In this document: piece after piece, positions 8,938 to 17,841 of the stretch | Position numbering within the stretch: the first letter of the stretch is position 1 | Layout: every line of letters starts with the position of its first letter | Assembly (NCBI GenBank): GCA_046349255.1 | Contig: JAXMCR010000004.1 | Coordinates: 372,001-436,000, forward strand | DNA from: DAIODI01 sp046349255 | GTDB lineage: Bacteria > Pseudomonadota > Alphaproteobacteria > Rhizobiales > Aestuariivirgaceae | Length of the DNA stretch: 64,000 nucleotides | Direction: 5' to 3' | Notes under the pieces: model-generated | What the model was told of the DNA's origin: nothing | Seen by the model: only the letters and a program-made list of their open reading frames with translations | Database searches by the model: none | Made by a program: the position numbers and the translations under genes

Positions 8938-10119
8938 TCAGCCCTTCGGGAGCCGCACCCAGTTTCCTCCGGCGTTCGAGGACTCGACGGCCGCCGCCAC
9001 GAACGCCACGCCCGCCACGCCGTCGTCCACGCCGGGGAAGGCCACATTGGGATCGACCGTGGCGCCGGTTCGCCGCGCCCGGATGGCGCGGGCGGCTTCA
9101 GCGTAGATGTTGGCGAAGCCTTCGAGGTAGCCCTCAGGGTGGCCGAACGGCGTGCGGGTGACGCGGCCGGCCTCCGGCGAGGCGCCGTCGCCGCCGCGGG
9201 TGATCAGCCGCTTCGGCTCACCGAGCGGGGTGAACCACAGGTAGTTCGGGTCTTCCTGCGACCAGGCGAGGCCGCCCTTGTCGCCGTAGACGCGCAGGCG
9301 CAGCGCGTTCTCGTTGCCGGGCGCCACCTGGCTCGCCCACAGCATGCCCTTTGCGCCGTTCTCGTAGCGCAAGAGGATGTGCACGTTGTCGTCGAGCTTG
9401 CGGCCCGGAACGAACGTGGAGAGATCGGCGAGCAGTTCGCGCGCCTTCAGGCCGGTGACGAACCCCGCCAGGTGGTAGGCGTGCGTGCCGATGTCGCCGA
9501 CGCTGCCGCCGGCGCCGGACTGGGCCGGGTCGGTCCGCCAGGCGGCCTGCTTCTGCCCGGAGTCCTCGAGCTTCGTCGTGAGCCACGCCTGCGGGTACTC
9601 CACCTGAACGACGCGGATCGTGCCGAGGTCGCCCCGCGCCACCATCGCGCGGGCCTGCCGCACCATCGGATAGCCCGTGTAGTTGTAGGTAACGGCGAAG
9701 ACGACCCCTGCCTTCTTTGCGCGCGCCTGAAGGTCTCTCGCCTCGTCCAGCGTCGCGGTCAGCGGCTTGTCGCAGATCACGTTGATGCCGGCGTCGAGGA
9801 ACGCGCAGGCCACCGGATAGTGCATGTGGTTCGGCGTGACGATCGACACCGCCTCGATGCCGTCGACGCGCGCGGCCTCCGCCTCCGCCATGGCGCGGTA
9901 GTCCGTATACGTTCGATCGGGCGCGAGGTTCAGCTCCGCACCCGACGCCTTCGCGCGTTCGGGGTCGGAGGAAAGCGCTCCCGCCACCAGCGTGTACTGG
10001 TCGTCCATTCGCGCCGCGATCCGGTGCACCGCGCCGATGAACGCGCCCTGGCCGCCGCCCACCATACCGAGGCGGATGCGGGCGTTGGCCGCCTGGTCCT
10101 TCGAAGCTTCGATCGTCAT
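8938..10119 (-). CDS. Gfo/Idh/MocA family oxidoreductase
   Basis: A 393-aa NAD(P)-dependent dehydrogenase. The N-terminal Rossmann motif is GMVGGGQGAFIG, and CDKPLT holds the catalytic lysine in the EKP-like position shared by glucose-fructose oxidoreductases and inositol dehydrogenases. The C-terminal half is the usual mixed-sheet substrate domain. It is the last gene of the xylB-xylA-isomerase-dehydrogenase group on the minus strand, ten bases after the isomerase gene, so it is probably translated from the same mRNA. It likely oxidises a sugar or sugar alcohol related to xylose or inositol; which one cannot be read from sequence. Confidence 0.85.
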   Translation of the reverse strand: MTIEASKDQAANARIRLGMVGGGQGAFIGAVHRIAARMDDQYTLVAGALSSDPERAKASGAELNLAPDRTYTDYRAMAEAEAARVDGIEAVSIVTPNHMHYPVACAFLDAGINVICDKPLTATLDEARDLQARAKKAGVVFAVTYNYTGYPMVRQARAMVARGDLGTIRVVQVEYPQAWLTTKLEDSGQKQAAWRTDPAQSGAGGSVGDIGTHAYHLAGFVTGLKARELLADLSTFVPGRKLDDNVHILLRYENGAKGMLWASQVAPGNENALRLRVYGDKGGLAWSQEDPNYLWFTPLGEPKRLITRGGDGASPEAGRVTRTPFGHPEGYLEGFANIYAEAARAIRARRTGATVDPNVAFPGVDDGVAGVAFVAAAVESSNAGGNWVRLPKG

Positions 10120-10129
10120 CGAAGGTCCC

Positions 10130-11185
10130 TCACAGCCCGAGGAAGCGCTTGATCTGCGCCTTGTCGACGGAGCCGCCGGCGAAATCGTCGAACGCCTTGT
10201 CGGTCACCCGGATGATGTGGTTGGCGATGAACGGCGCACCTTCCGCCGCGCCTTGCTCGGGATGCTTCAGGCAGCACTCCCACTCGAGTACCGCCCAGCT
10301 TGCGTAGTTGTACTGCGCGAGTTTGGAGAAGATGCCGGCGAAATCCACCTGACCGTCGCCGAGCGACCGGAACCGGCCGGCGCGGTTGATCCACGGCTGG
10401 TAACCGGAGTAGACGCCCTGCCGGCCGTCTGGGTTGAACTCCGCGTCCTTGACGTGAAACGCCTTGATGCGCTCGTGGTAGATGTCGATGAACGCGAGGT
10501 AGTCGAGCTGCATCAGCACGAAGTGCGAGGGGTCGTAGTTGATGGCGCAGCGCGGGTGGTTGTTGACGCGCGCGAGGAACATCTCGAACGTCGCGCCGTC
10601 GAACAGGTCCTCTCCCGGATGGATCTCGTAGCACACGTCCACGCCCGCCTCGTCGAAGGCGTCGAGGATCGGCGTCCAGCGCTTGGCCAGTTCGTCGAAC
10701 GCGGTCTCGATCAGCCCGGCCGGGCGCTGCGGCCACGGGTAGACGAACGGCCACGCGAGCGCGCCCGAGAACGTGACGTGCGCGCCGAGGCCCATGTTGC
10801 GCGAGGCCTTCGCCGCCTTCTTCAGCTGGTCCACCGCCCACCGCTGCCGCTCCTTCGGCTTGCCGTGCACGGCCTTCGGCGCGAATGCGTCGAACGCCTC
10901 GTCGTAGGCCGGGTTCACCGCGACGAGCTGGCCCTGCAGGTGGGTCGAAAGCTCTGTCACCTCGAGCCCGTGCGAAGCGGCAATACCCTTCACCTCGTCG
11001 CAATAAATCTTTGATCTGGCTGCCTTTTCTAGGTCGAAAAGGCGACCGTCCCAGGTCGGGATCTGCACGCCCTTGTAGCCGAGCGAGGCCGCCCACTGGC
11101 AGATCGTGTTCCACGAGTTGAAGGGTGCGGCGTCGCCCGCGAACTGGGCGAGAAAGATCGCCGGTCCCTTGATGTTGGTCGCCAT
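10130..11185 (-). CDS. Sugar phosphate isomerase/epimerase (xylose isomerase-like TIM barrel)
   Basis: A 351-aa member of the xylose isomerase-like TIM barrel family. The metal-binding set is visible in order: Glu in CYEIHPGE, Asp in INYDPSH, His in KAFHVKD and Glu in LEWE. Family members isomerise or epimerise sugars, keto-inositols or their derivatives. I chose ATG 11185, which has GGGAG eight bases upstream and leaves 25 bases after xylA; the open frame runs on into xylA, but that part is out of frame with any known domain. It pairs with the downstream Gfo/Idh/MocA gene, a common combination for sugar or inositol catabolism. Confidence 0.8.
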   Translation of the reverse strand: MATNIKGPAIFLAQFAGDAAPFNSWNTICQWAASLGYKGVQIPTWDGRLFDLEKAARSKIYCDEVKGIAASHGLEVTELSTHLQGQLVAVNPAYDEAFDAFAPKAVHGKPKERQRWAVDQLKKAAKASRNMGLGAHVTFSGALAWPFVYPWPQRPAGLIETAFDELAKRWTPILDAFDEAGVDVCYEIHPGEDLFDGATFEMFLARVNNHPRCAINYDPSHFVLMQLDYLAFIDIYHERIKAFHVKDAEFNPDGRQGVYSGYQPWINRAGRFRSLGDGQVDFAGIFSKLAQYNYASWAVLEWECCLKHPEQGAAEGAPFIANHIIRVTDKAFDDFAGGSVDKAQIKRFLGL

Positions 11186-11210
11186 GTCGTTCTCCCTCGA
11201 GTGTCGTTCT

Positions 11211-12527
11211 CTACAGATAGCGGTTGAGCAGAAGCTCGATGTATTCCTGCCGGCCGGAGCGCGGCTGCGGGTTGATCGTCTGCCGGTCGACGCGGGCCGC
11301 GATCTGGTCGAGCATCTCCTTGCCCTCCAGCATCGCGCGCGCCTCGGGGCGCGACCAGCCGAGGTAGCGGTCCTCGAGATGGTGCTCGAGCGCACCGTCC
11401 CTGATCATCGCCTCGGCGACGAGCAGGGCGCGCGTACACGCGTCCATCGACCCGATGTGCGCATACAGAAGATCGTCGGCGTCGATCGACTGGCGGCGGA
11501 TTTTTGCGTCGAAGTTGAGGCCGCCGGTGGTGAAGCCGCCGTGGCTGTAGATTTCGTAGAACGCGAGCGCGAGTTCGGGCACGTTCATCGCGAACTGGTC
11601 GGTATCCCAGCCCGACTGGTAGTCGCCGCGGTTGATGTCGAGCGAGCCGAAGATGCCGAGTGCATTGGCGAGCGCGATCTCGTGCTCGAAGGTGTGGCCG
11701 GCGAGGATCGCGTGGTTCTGCTCGATGTTGACCTTCACCTCGTTCTCGAGCCCATAGGCCTTGAGAAATCCGTACACGGAGGCAACGTCGTAGTCGTACT
11801 GGTGCTTGGTCGGCTCCTGCGGTTTCGGCTCGATCAGAATGGTGCCCTTGAAGCCGATCCTGTGCTTGTACTCGATGACCAGGTTGAAGAACCGGCCGAG
11901 CTGGTCGAGCTCCTGCTTCAGGTCGGTGTTGAGCAGCGTCTCGTAGCCCTCGCGGCCGCCCCACAGCACGTAGTTCTCGCCGCCGAGCTCGCGGGTAACG
12001 TCGATGCAGTTCTTCACCTGCGCGGCGGCGTAGGCGAAGACGTCCGGGTCCGGATTGGTCGCCGCGCCCGCCATGTAGCGGCGGTTCGAAAACAGGTTCG
12101 CGGTGCCCCACAGGAGCTTCATGCCCGACGCCTGCATCTTCTGCGCAAAGACGTCGGCGATGGCGCGCACGTTGCGGTTCGACTCGGCGAGCGTCGCGCC
12201 TTCGGGGGCGATGTCGCGATCGTGGAAGGTGAAGTAGGGCACGCCGAGCAATCGATATGTCTCGAACGCCACGTCGGCCTTGAGCTTCGCCAGCGCCATC
12301 GGGTCGCCCGCGCCCATCCACGGGCGCACGAAGGTGTCGCCGCCGAAGGGGTCGGTGCCCGGCCAGCAGAACGAGTGCCAGTAGCACACCGCAAAGCGCA
12401 GCCGGTCGCGCATCGACTTGCCGAGCACGAGCCTTTCGGGGTCGTACCAGCGGAAGGCCAGGGGGTTCTTCGAGTCCGGGCCCTCGTAGAGGACGGGATC
12501 GTCGATCGAGTAGAATTTCTGCATCAT
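11211..12527 (-). CDS. xylA: Xylose isomerase
   Basis: A 438-aa protein of full family length that converts D-xylose to D-xylulose in the cytoplasm. It matches the long proteobacterial XylA class: it starts [12 protein letters not shown], has [22 protein letters not shown] and [16 protein letters not shown] with the metal ligands, and GSLDINRGD. The start ATG overlaps the stop of xylB in an ATGATG arrangement at 12522-12527, so either of two adjacent ATGs could be used. Gene order xylB-xylA on the same strand, divergent from a sugar ABC importer, shows a pentose utilisation locus. Confidence 0.95.
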   Translation of the reverse strand: MMQKFYSIDDPVLYEGPDSKNPLAFRWYDPERLVLGKSMRDRLRFAVCYWHSFCWPGTDPFGGDTFVRPWMGAGDPMALAKLKADVAFETYRLLGVPYFTFHDRDIAPEGATLAESNRNVRAIADVFAQKMQASGMKLLWGTANLFSNRRYMAGAATNPDPDVFAYAAAQVKNCIDVTRELGGENYVLWGGREGYETLLNTDLKQELDQLGRFFNLVIEYKHRIGFKGTILIEPKPQEPTKHQYDYDVASVYGFLKAYGLENEVKVNIEQNHAILAGHTFEHEIALANALGIFGSLDINRGDYQSGWDTDQFAMNVPELALAFYEIYSHGGFTTGGLNFDAKIRRQSIDADDLLYAHIGSMDACTRALLVAEAMIRDGALEHHLEDRYLGWSRPEARAMLEGKEMLDQIAARVDRQTINPQPRSGRQEYIELLLNRYL

Positions 12528-13984
12528 CGGGTGGCGTCCTTGAGGGCAGGGTAGAGGCGGCGCCAGCGACCGTAGGCGTCGTTCCAGGCGGCGCGCTGCG
12601 CGGCGACCGGCTCGATGCGACGGGCGATGGCGGGCATGGTGCAAACCATTGACGGATCAGCGTTTTCCGCCGCGATGAGGCCGAGCCGCGCGGCCCCGAA
12701 CGCAGCGCCGAAGTCGCCGTCCGCGGGCACCAGGATGGGCACGCCGAGCACGGTGGCGATCATCGACAGCCAGTAGGGCGAACGCGACCCGCCGCCGACG
12801 GCGAGCAGCGCCGGCGGATTGGCGAGCGGCACGGTGATGGCCGAAATCCCGTCGCGGAAGGCGAATGCGACGCCCGCGAGCGTCGCCGTAACGAGGTCGT
12901 CGCGCGTCGTCTCGTGCGCGAGCCCCGCGAACGCGCCACGGATCGCCACGTCATTGTGCGGGGTGCGCTCGCCCGAGAGGTACGGCAGGAACTGTTCCGT
13001 AGGCGGAGCGTCGACCGCGTCCGGTCGCCCTTCGAGCAGGGACGCGACCGGGGCGCCAAGGATGTGGGCCAGCCATTCAAGCGAGGCAGCCGCCGAGAGC
13101 ATCACGCTCATCTGGTGCCAGGTGCCGGGCACCGCGTGGCAGAAGGCGTGCACCGCCCGGTCCGGATTGGGATGATGCCCGTCGGCCGAGACGAAGAGCA
13201 CGCCCGAGGTGCCGAGCGAGACGAAGCCCGTGCCGGGCTTCACCGCGCCGACGCCGACGGCGGACGCCGCGTTGTCGCCGCCGCCGCCCGCAACCACCAC
13301 GCCCTCGGGCAGACCCCAGCGCCGTGCGAGTTCGGCGCGCACCGTGCCGGTCGCATCCGTGCCCTCGCACACGCGCGGCATGTGCGACCGGTCTAGCCCG
13401 GTGCGAGCCAGCATCTCGTCCGACCACTGACGTTTGCCGGTATCGAGCCACAGCGTGCCAGCCGCATCCGACATGTCGGAGGCCTTCTCGCCGGTCAGCT
13501 TCAAGCGCACGTAATCCTTCGGCAGCAGCACGCAGCGGATTTTGTCGAACAGGTCGGGCTCGTGCGCCTTCACCCACGCGAGCTTCGGCGCGGTGAAGCC
13601 CGGCATCGCAAGGTTTCCGGTAATGCGGTGCGTCACCGCATCGTCGAGCGCGCGGGCCTCCGCCGCGGACCGCCCGTCGTTCCAGAGGATGCAAGGCCGC
13701 AGCGGCGCATCGGCAACGTCGAGCAGCGTTGCGCCGTGCATCTGGCCCGAAAGGCCGATGCCCTTGAGCCGTGCCATTTCCTTTGGATGGTCGCGCTTGA
13801 GTTCGCCCATCACGAGATCGACGGCCTGCCACCAGCTCTCGGCATCCTGCTCCGACCATCCCGGATGCGGCCGCTGCACGGTGAGCGAGGACTGGCGCAC
13901 CGCGATCGCCATCTGCCGCTCGTCGATGAGCATCGCCTTGACCGACGAGGTGCCGATGTCGAGGCCGAGATACGTCGCGGTCAT
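12524..13984 (-). CDS. xylB: Xylulokinase
   Basis: A 486-aa FGGY-family kinase that phosphorylates D-xylulose with ATP. It opens with [16 protein letters not shown] (phosphate-1 motif) and contains GLSGQMHG, characteristic of xylulokinases, plus a glycine-rich GGGSRSPYW motif in the second domain. Start ATG 13984 gives the family length; there is no strong ribosome site ahead of it, and a GTG 27 bases upstream is an alternative. It is the first gene of the minus-strand sugar operon and faces the divergent control region with ACTAAACA repeats. Confidence 0.93.
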   Translation of the reverse strand: MTATYLGLDIGTSSVKAMLIDERQMAIAVRQSSLTVQRPHPGWSEQDAESWWQAVDLVMGELKRDHPKEMARLKGIGLSGQMHGATLLDVADAPLRPCILWNDGRSAAEARALDDAVTHRITGNLAMPGFTAPKLAWVKAHEPDLFDKIRCVLLPKDYVRLKLTGEKASDMSDAAGTLWLDTGKRQWSDEMLARTGLDRSHMPRVCEGTDATGTVRAELARRWGLPEGVVVAGGGGDNAASAVGVGAVKPGTGFVSLGTSGVLFVSADGHHPNPDRAVHAFCHAVPGTWHQMSVMLSAAASLEWLAHILGAPVASLLEGRPDAVDAPPTEQFLPYLSGERTPHNDVAIRGAFAGLAHETTRDDLVTATLAGVAFAFRDGISAITVPLANPPALLAVGGGSRSPYWLSMIATVLGVPILVPADGDFGAAFGAARLGLIAAENADPSMVCTMPAIARRIEPVAAQRAAWNDAYGRWRRLYPALKDATR

Positions 13985-14348
13985 GGAGGTCCCGTAGACA
14001 AGGCAGGGCACGGACGGATTTCGAGATTAAGCAGACTTCGAAATGCCGCCAAGGGGAGAGCGGCACGATTTCGTGATGCTGCAGGCGCGTCTTGTCATTG
14101 TGCGCTGCACGACAGCCCGCTTGCCATGTTTAGTGACAATCGATCTACTAAACAAAACACTAAACAAACACGTGACCCCGACTCTGCGTTTGTAACTTGC
14201 AAGTCGCCTTCCTGCCGCGTCACCGTGGCGATCTACGCAAGGGTCAAGTCCTTGCGGACCAACAAGGCCGCCAACAACCGGCGGAGTTTGGAACCGTATC
14301 CGACCTCCCCTTTCGGTCGGCCGCGGAAACCCTAATGGGAGGAAATCG
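13985..14348 (+). promoter_or_regulatory. Divergent control region between xylB and the sugar ABC operon
   Basis: 364 bases without a gene. The middle is AT-richer than its surroundings. It holds the box TGTTTAGT (14127-14134), its inverse ACTAAACA (14147-14154) and a second copy of ACTAAACA (14159-14166), plus a perfect ten-base palindrome ACTTGCAAGT at 14195-14204. The position between two divergent operons and the repeated AT-rich boxes suggest operators shared by both. A strong site TGGGAGGAAATCG sits before the binding-protein ATG. I cannot place the transcription starts with confidence. Confidence 0.6.
14127..14166. promoter_or_regulatory. Candidate operator: TGTTTAGT and two ACTAAACA boxes
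   Basis: An inverted repeat (TGTTTAGT/ACTAAACA, 12-base spacer) followed by a third box in direct orientation with starts 12 bases apart, close to one helical turn. The boxes recall the AT-rich ACTAAA-type operators of ROK-family XylR/NagC-like repressors, though no such regulator is encoded next to them. The evidence is the repeat pattern and location only. Confidence 0.45.
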
Positions 14349-15677
14349 ATGAGAAAGGCATTCACCACGCTCGCCGCACTGACAACCACCGCTGTTCTCG
14401 CCATGTCGGCGACGGCGAAGGCCGATGCGAGCAAGGAACTCACGCTGTGCTGGGCCGCCTGGGACCCGGCGAATGCGCTGGTCGAGCTCTCGAAGGACTT
14501 CGAGAAGCAGTCCGGCATCACCATGAAGTTCGAGTTCGTGCCGTGGCCGAACTTCGCGGACCGCATGCTCAACGAGCTGAACTCGGGCGGCAAGCTCTGC
14601 GACCTGCTGATCGGCGACTCACAGTGGATCGGCGGTTCGGCCGAGAACGGCTACTACGTGAAGCTCAACGATTTCTTCGACAAGGAAGGAATCAAGATGT
14701 CGGACTTCGCGCCGGCGACCGTGTACGCCTACTCGACGTGGCCGAAGGGCACGCCGAACTACTGGGCGCTGCCGGCGATGGGCGACGCAAACGGCTGGTT
14801 CTACCGGAAGGACTGGTTCGAGAAGCCTGAGCTCCAAGCCGAGTTCAAGAAGAAGTACAACCGCGACCTCGCGCCGCCCAAGACCTGGGACGAGCTCAAG
14901 GAGACGGCCGAGTTCTTCCAGGGCCGCGAGATCGACGGCAAGAAGGTGTACGGCGCGGCGATCTTCACCGAGCGCGCGTCCGAAGGCATCACGATGGGCG
15001 CGACTTCGGCGCTCTACCCGTACGGCTTCAAGTACGAGAAGACGCCCGGCAAGTACGACATGGAAGGCGCCGTCAACTCCGAGGACGCCGTCAAGGGCCT
15101 CGAGATGTACAAGGCCATCTACAAGTGCTGCACGCCTCCGGGCTACACCGACAGCTACATGAGCGAAGGCCTCGACGCCTTCAAGTCGGGCCAGGTCGCG
15201 ATGATGATGAACTGGTTCGCGTTCATGCCGGGCATGGCCAAGGACGAGAAGGTGGGCAAGGTGACGGGCTTCTTCGTGAATCCGTCCGAGAAGGTTCCCG
15301 CCTCGACGCTGGGCGGGCAGGGCATCTCGGTCGTCGCCAATACCGACAACATGGACGGCGCGCTCGCCTACATCAAATGGTTCGCGCAGCCCGACGTGCA
15401 GAAGAAGTGGTGGGCGCTCGGTGGGTACTCCTGCCACAACGCCGTGCTGAACGATCCGTCGTTCAAGACCAGCCAGCCGTTCGCCGCGCAGTTCCTCGAG
15501 GCGATGGGGAACGTGCAGGACTTCTGGCAGGAGCCCTCGTACGCGACGCTGCTCCAGGCCATGCAGAAGCGCCTGCACGACTACGTCGTGGCCGACCAGG
15601 GCACGGCGAAGGAAGCGCTCGACAAGCTGATCGTCGACTGGACTGCGACCTTCAAGGAAGAAGGCAAGATCCAGTAA
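14349..15677 (+). CDS. Sugar/polyol ABC transporter substrate-binding protein
   Basis: A 442-aa periplasmic binding protein of solute-binding family 1 (MalE-like). The signal peptide is residues 1-25 (MRK, hydrophobic run, ending ATAKA). The mature part starts ASKELTLCWAAWDPAN and contains the usual GQVAMMMNWF and YIKWFAQPDVQ segments. It captures a sugar or polyol for the two permeases downstream. The ribosome site GGGAGGAAATCG is strong. A GC-rich hairpin lies 20 bases after the stop, so more binding protein than permease can be made from one mRNA. The ligand is unknown; divergent xylAB and downstream dihydroxyacetone kinase genes suggest a pentose, polyol or short ketose. Confidence 0.88.
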   Translation: MRKAFTTLAALTTTAVLAMSATAKADASKELTLCWAAWDPANALVELSKDFEKQSGITMKFEFVPWPNFADRMLNELNSGGKLCDLLIGDSQWIGGSAENGYYVKLNDFFDKEGIKMSDFAPATVYAYSTWPKGTPNYWALPAMGDANGWFYRKDWFEKPELQAEFKKKYNRDLAPPKTWDELKETAEFFQGREIDGKKVYGAAIFTERASEGITMGATSALYPYGFKYEKTPGKYDMEGAVNSEDAVKGLEMYKAIYKCCTPPGYTDSYMSEGLDAFKSGQVAMMMNWFAFMPGMAKDEKVGKVTGFFVNPSEKVPASTLGGQGISVVANTDNMDGALAYIKWFAQPDVQKKWWALGGYSCHNAVLNDPSFKTSQPFAAQFLEAMGNVQDFWQEPSYATLLQAMQKRLHDYVVADQGTAKEALDKLIVDWTATFKEEGKIQ

Positions 15678-15697
15678 TCGCTGCATAGACGCATCAT

Positions 15698-15722
15698 CCC
15701 CCGGCGGCCGTGCCGCCGGGGG
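15698..15722 (+). terminator. Strong hairpin after the binding-protein gene
   Basis: A perfect 11-base-pair stem (15698-15708 with 15712-15722) and a three-base loop, almost all G and C, with no T-run after it. Hairpins here typically protect the upstream binding-protein message and slow passage into the permease genes. It is more likely an intra-operon attenuator or stabiliser than a full terminator, because the permease gene follows 33 bases later. Confidence 0.65.
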
Positions 15723-15755
15723 ACCGCAGTCCGGTCCTACTCAACCCGTTCCCGC

Positions 15756-16709
15756 ATGAGCACGCTCGATCGCATCGCCGACAGGACCGCCGCCGCGACG
15801 CCCGCGACCGTCGCCGACCGTGTGCGCGGCCTGTCCGATACCGCGATCGCGTGGCTCTTCATCGCGCCCACCATCCTGCTGCTGCTCGCCATCAACATCT
15901 TCCCGCTGATCTGGACGATTCGCCTGTCGTTCACGAACTATCGTGCGAACCGGCCGAACGCCCCGGTGAAGAACCTCGGCATCGAGAACTACACGACGAT
16001 CCTCAACAACGCCGACATCTGGGCCTCCATGCAGGCCACGGCGCATTTCGTATTCTGGACGATCCTGCTGCAGACGCTGATCGGCTTCACGCTCGCGTGG
16101 CTGATCGACCGGAAATTCCGCGGCCACGGCTTCTGGACGACGATCATCCTCATCCCGATGATGCTGTCGCCGGCGGTGGTGGGCAACTTCTGGCGGTTCC
16201 TGTACCAGCCGCAGATCGGCCTCTTCAATTACATCATCTCGTTCTTCACCGGCGTGCCACCGTCATCGTTCGAGATGACCGGGTCGGTCGCGCTCGCGCC
16301 GTGGTCGATCATCATCGTCGACACATGGATGTGGACGCCCTACGTCATGCTGATCTGCCTTGCGGGGCTTCGCTCCATCCCCGACTACATCTACGAGGCC
16401 GCTGAAGTGGACCGCGCCTCGAAGTGGCGGCAGTTCTGGTCGATCACGCTGCCGATGGCGCTGCCGTTCATCATGCTTGCGGTGCTGTTCCGCGGCATCG
16501 AGAACTTCAAGATGTTCGACATGGTGAACCTCCTGACTGGCGGCGGGCCGGGCTCTACCACCGAGGTCGCCTCGATCACGCTGAAGCGCGAGGCGTTCGA
16601 GAAGTGGCGCACCGGCTTCTCCTCCGCGTTCGCCATCATCCTGTTCGTCACGGTGTTCGGGCTCGCCAACATCTACGTGAAGGCGCTGAACCGGGTGAAA
16701 CAGCGATGA
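15756..16709 (+). CDS. Sugar ABC transporter permease (MalF-like)
   Basis: A 317-aa inner-membrane protein with six predicted membrane segments, starting with AIAWLFIAPTILLLLAINIF. The EAA loop, which contacts the ATPase, is seen in IYEAAEVDRASKWRQFWSIT. With the next gene it forms the translocation channel. It follows the binding-protein gene after the hairpin and overlaps the next gene by four bases (ATGA). Family assignment is firm; substrate is not. Confidence 0.88.
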   Translation: MSTLDRIADRTAAATPATVADRVRGLSDTAIAWLFIAPTILLLLAINIFPLIWTIRLSFTNYRANRPNAPVKNLGIENYTTILNNADIWASMQATAHFVFWTILLQTLIGFTLAWLIDRKFRGHGFWTTIILIPMMLSPAVVGNFWRFLYQPQIGLFNYIISFFTGVPPSSFEMTGSVALAPWSIIIVDTWMWTPYVMLICLAGLRSIPDYIYEAAEVDRASKWRQFWSITLPMALPFIMLAVLFRGIENFKMFDMVNLLTGGGPGSTTEVASITLKREAFEKWRTGFSSAFAIILFVTVFGLANIYVKALNRVKQR

Positions 16710-17653
16710 GCGCATCCGCCCATTCCGTCGTCGAACCCTCGCAGCGGACGAGGGGCATCGCCGGTGCGATCGTCATCGTGTACGCGCTCGTTTCGATGAT
16801 CCCGCTGTTCTGGATCTTCGCGACCGGGTTCAAGACGCCGCCCGACTCGATTTCCTATCCGCCGAAGGTGTTCTTCACGCCGTCGCTCGAAGGCTACTGC
16901 AATCTGTTCACGACGCGCACGCGGCAGACGACGGAGTACATCCAGTCGCTCGGACCGCCGACCACGCTGTGCGACAAGATCACCCGCTCGCGCGAGATGG
17001 TGATCGCGGGCCCGTCGAACTACGTGCCGCGCTTCTGGAACTCGATCGTCATCGCGTTCGGGTCGACGTTCCTCGCCGTGACGCTCGGCGTCTTGGCGGC
17101 CTACGCGTTCTCCCGCTTCAAGGTGCCGCTGAAGGACGACCTCCTGTTCTTCATCCTCTCGACGCGCATGATGCCGCCGATCGCGGTGGCGATTCCGATC
17201 TACCTCATGTACCGCGAGCTCGGCCTTTCCGATACGAAGCTCGGCATGATCCTGCTGTACACGGCAGTGAACGTGTCGCTCGCTGTGTGGCTCCTCAAGG
17301 GGTTCATCGACGAGATCCCGAAGGAGTACGAGGAGGCCGCGATGATCGACGGCTATACGCGGCTCCAGGCCTTCTACAAGGTGGTGCTGCCGCAGGCTGC
17401 GACCGGCATCGCGGCGACCGCCATCTTCTGCATGATCTTCGCCTGGAACGAATACGCGTTCGCCGTGCTCCTCACCTCCGGCGAGGCGCAGACGGCGCCG
17501 CCGTTCATCCCGACGATCATCGGCGAGGGCGGCATGGACTGGCCCGCCGTGGGCGCCGGCACGACGCTGTTCCTGATCCCGATCCTCGTGTTCACCGTGC
17601 TGCTCCGCAAGCACCTGTTGCGCGGCATCACCTTCGGCGCGGTGCGCAAATGA
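16706..17653 (+). CDS. Sugar ABC transporter permease (MalG-like)
   Basis: A 315-aa second channel subunit with six predicted membrane segments and the EAA loop EYEEAAMIDGYTRLQAFYKV. An extended periplasmic stretch with two cysteines (about residues 62-90) follows the first membrane segment. This insertion, with TRTRQTTEYIQSL, is seen in permeases of glycerol/polyol-type importers in rhizobia as I recall, but I cannot verify this. Start ATG 16706 overlaps the previous stop; its own end overlaps the following 62-aa gene by four bases, so translation is coupled across the operon. Confidence 0.85.
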   Translation: MSASAHSVVEPSQRTRGIAGAIVIVYALVSMIPLFWIFATGFKTPPDSISYPPKVFFTPSLEGYCNLFTTRTRQTTEYIQSLGPPTTLCDKITRSREMVIAGPSNYVPRFWNSIVIAFGSTFLAVTLGVLAAYAFSRFKVPLKDDLLFFILSTRMMPPIAVAIPIYLMYRELGLSDTKLGMILLYTAVNVSLAVWLLKGFIDEIPKEYEEAAMIDGYTRLQAFYKVVLPQAATGIAATAIFCMIFAWNEYAFAVLLTSGEAQTAPPFIPTIIGEGGMDWPAVGAGTTLFLIPILVFTVLLRKHLLRGITFGAVRK

Positions 17654-17838
17654 GCGAGATGATCAACGGGCTTCTGCGCTTCCGCCGCGGGCCGTGGGAG
17701 ATGCTTGCGACCATCGTCATCGCGCTCGGCGTGCTGATGCTGATGCAGCCGTTCTCGCTGACGCTCTATACCTATTCGTTCGTCACCACGCTCGTCGGCA
17801 CGGCGATGTTCGTCGTCGTCTCGAAGTTCCCGGATTGA
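17650..17838 (+). CDS. 62-aa membrane protein inside the ABC operon
   Basis: A short reading frame with coupled start: ATG 17650 overlaps the permease stop (ATGA), and the ATPase gene starts three bases after its stop. The protein has two hydrophobic segments (about residues 18-34 and 40-57) with a basic N-terminus (RFRRG), predicting a two-pass inner-membrane protein. Position recalls GlpU, the small membrane protein in the GlpSTPQUV glycerol importer of Rhizobium leguminosarum, but I cannot establish homology by eye. Likely an accessory of this transporter; function unknown. The tight coupling makes it hard to dismiss as chance. Confidence 0.75.
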   Translation: MSEMINGLLRFRRGPWEMLATIVIALGVLMLMQPFSLTLYTYSFVTTLVGTAMFVVVSKFPD

Positions 17839-17841
17839 GCC

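Noticed and set aside
13562..14335. Plus-strand frame of about 257 codons opposite xylB that reaches into the control region
   Set aside because: It is antisense to a strong xylulokinase gene and lacks a start site or domain.
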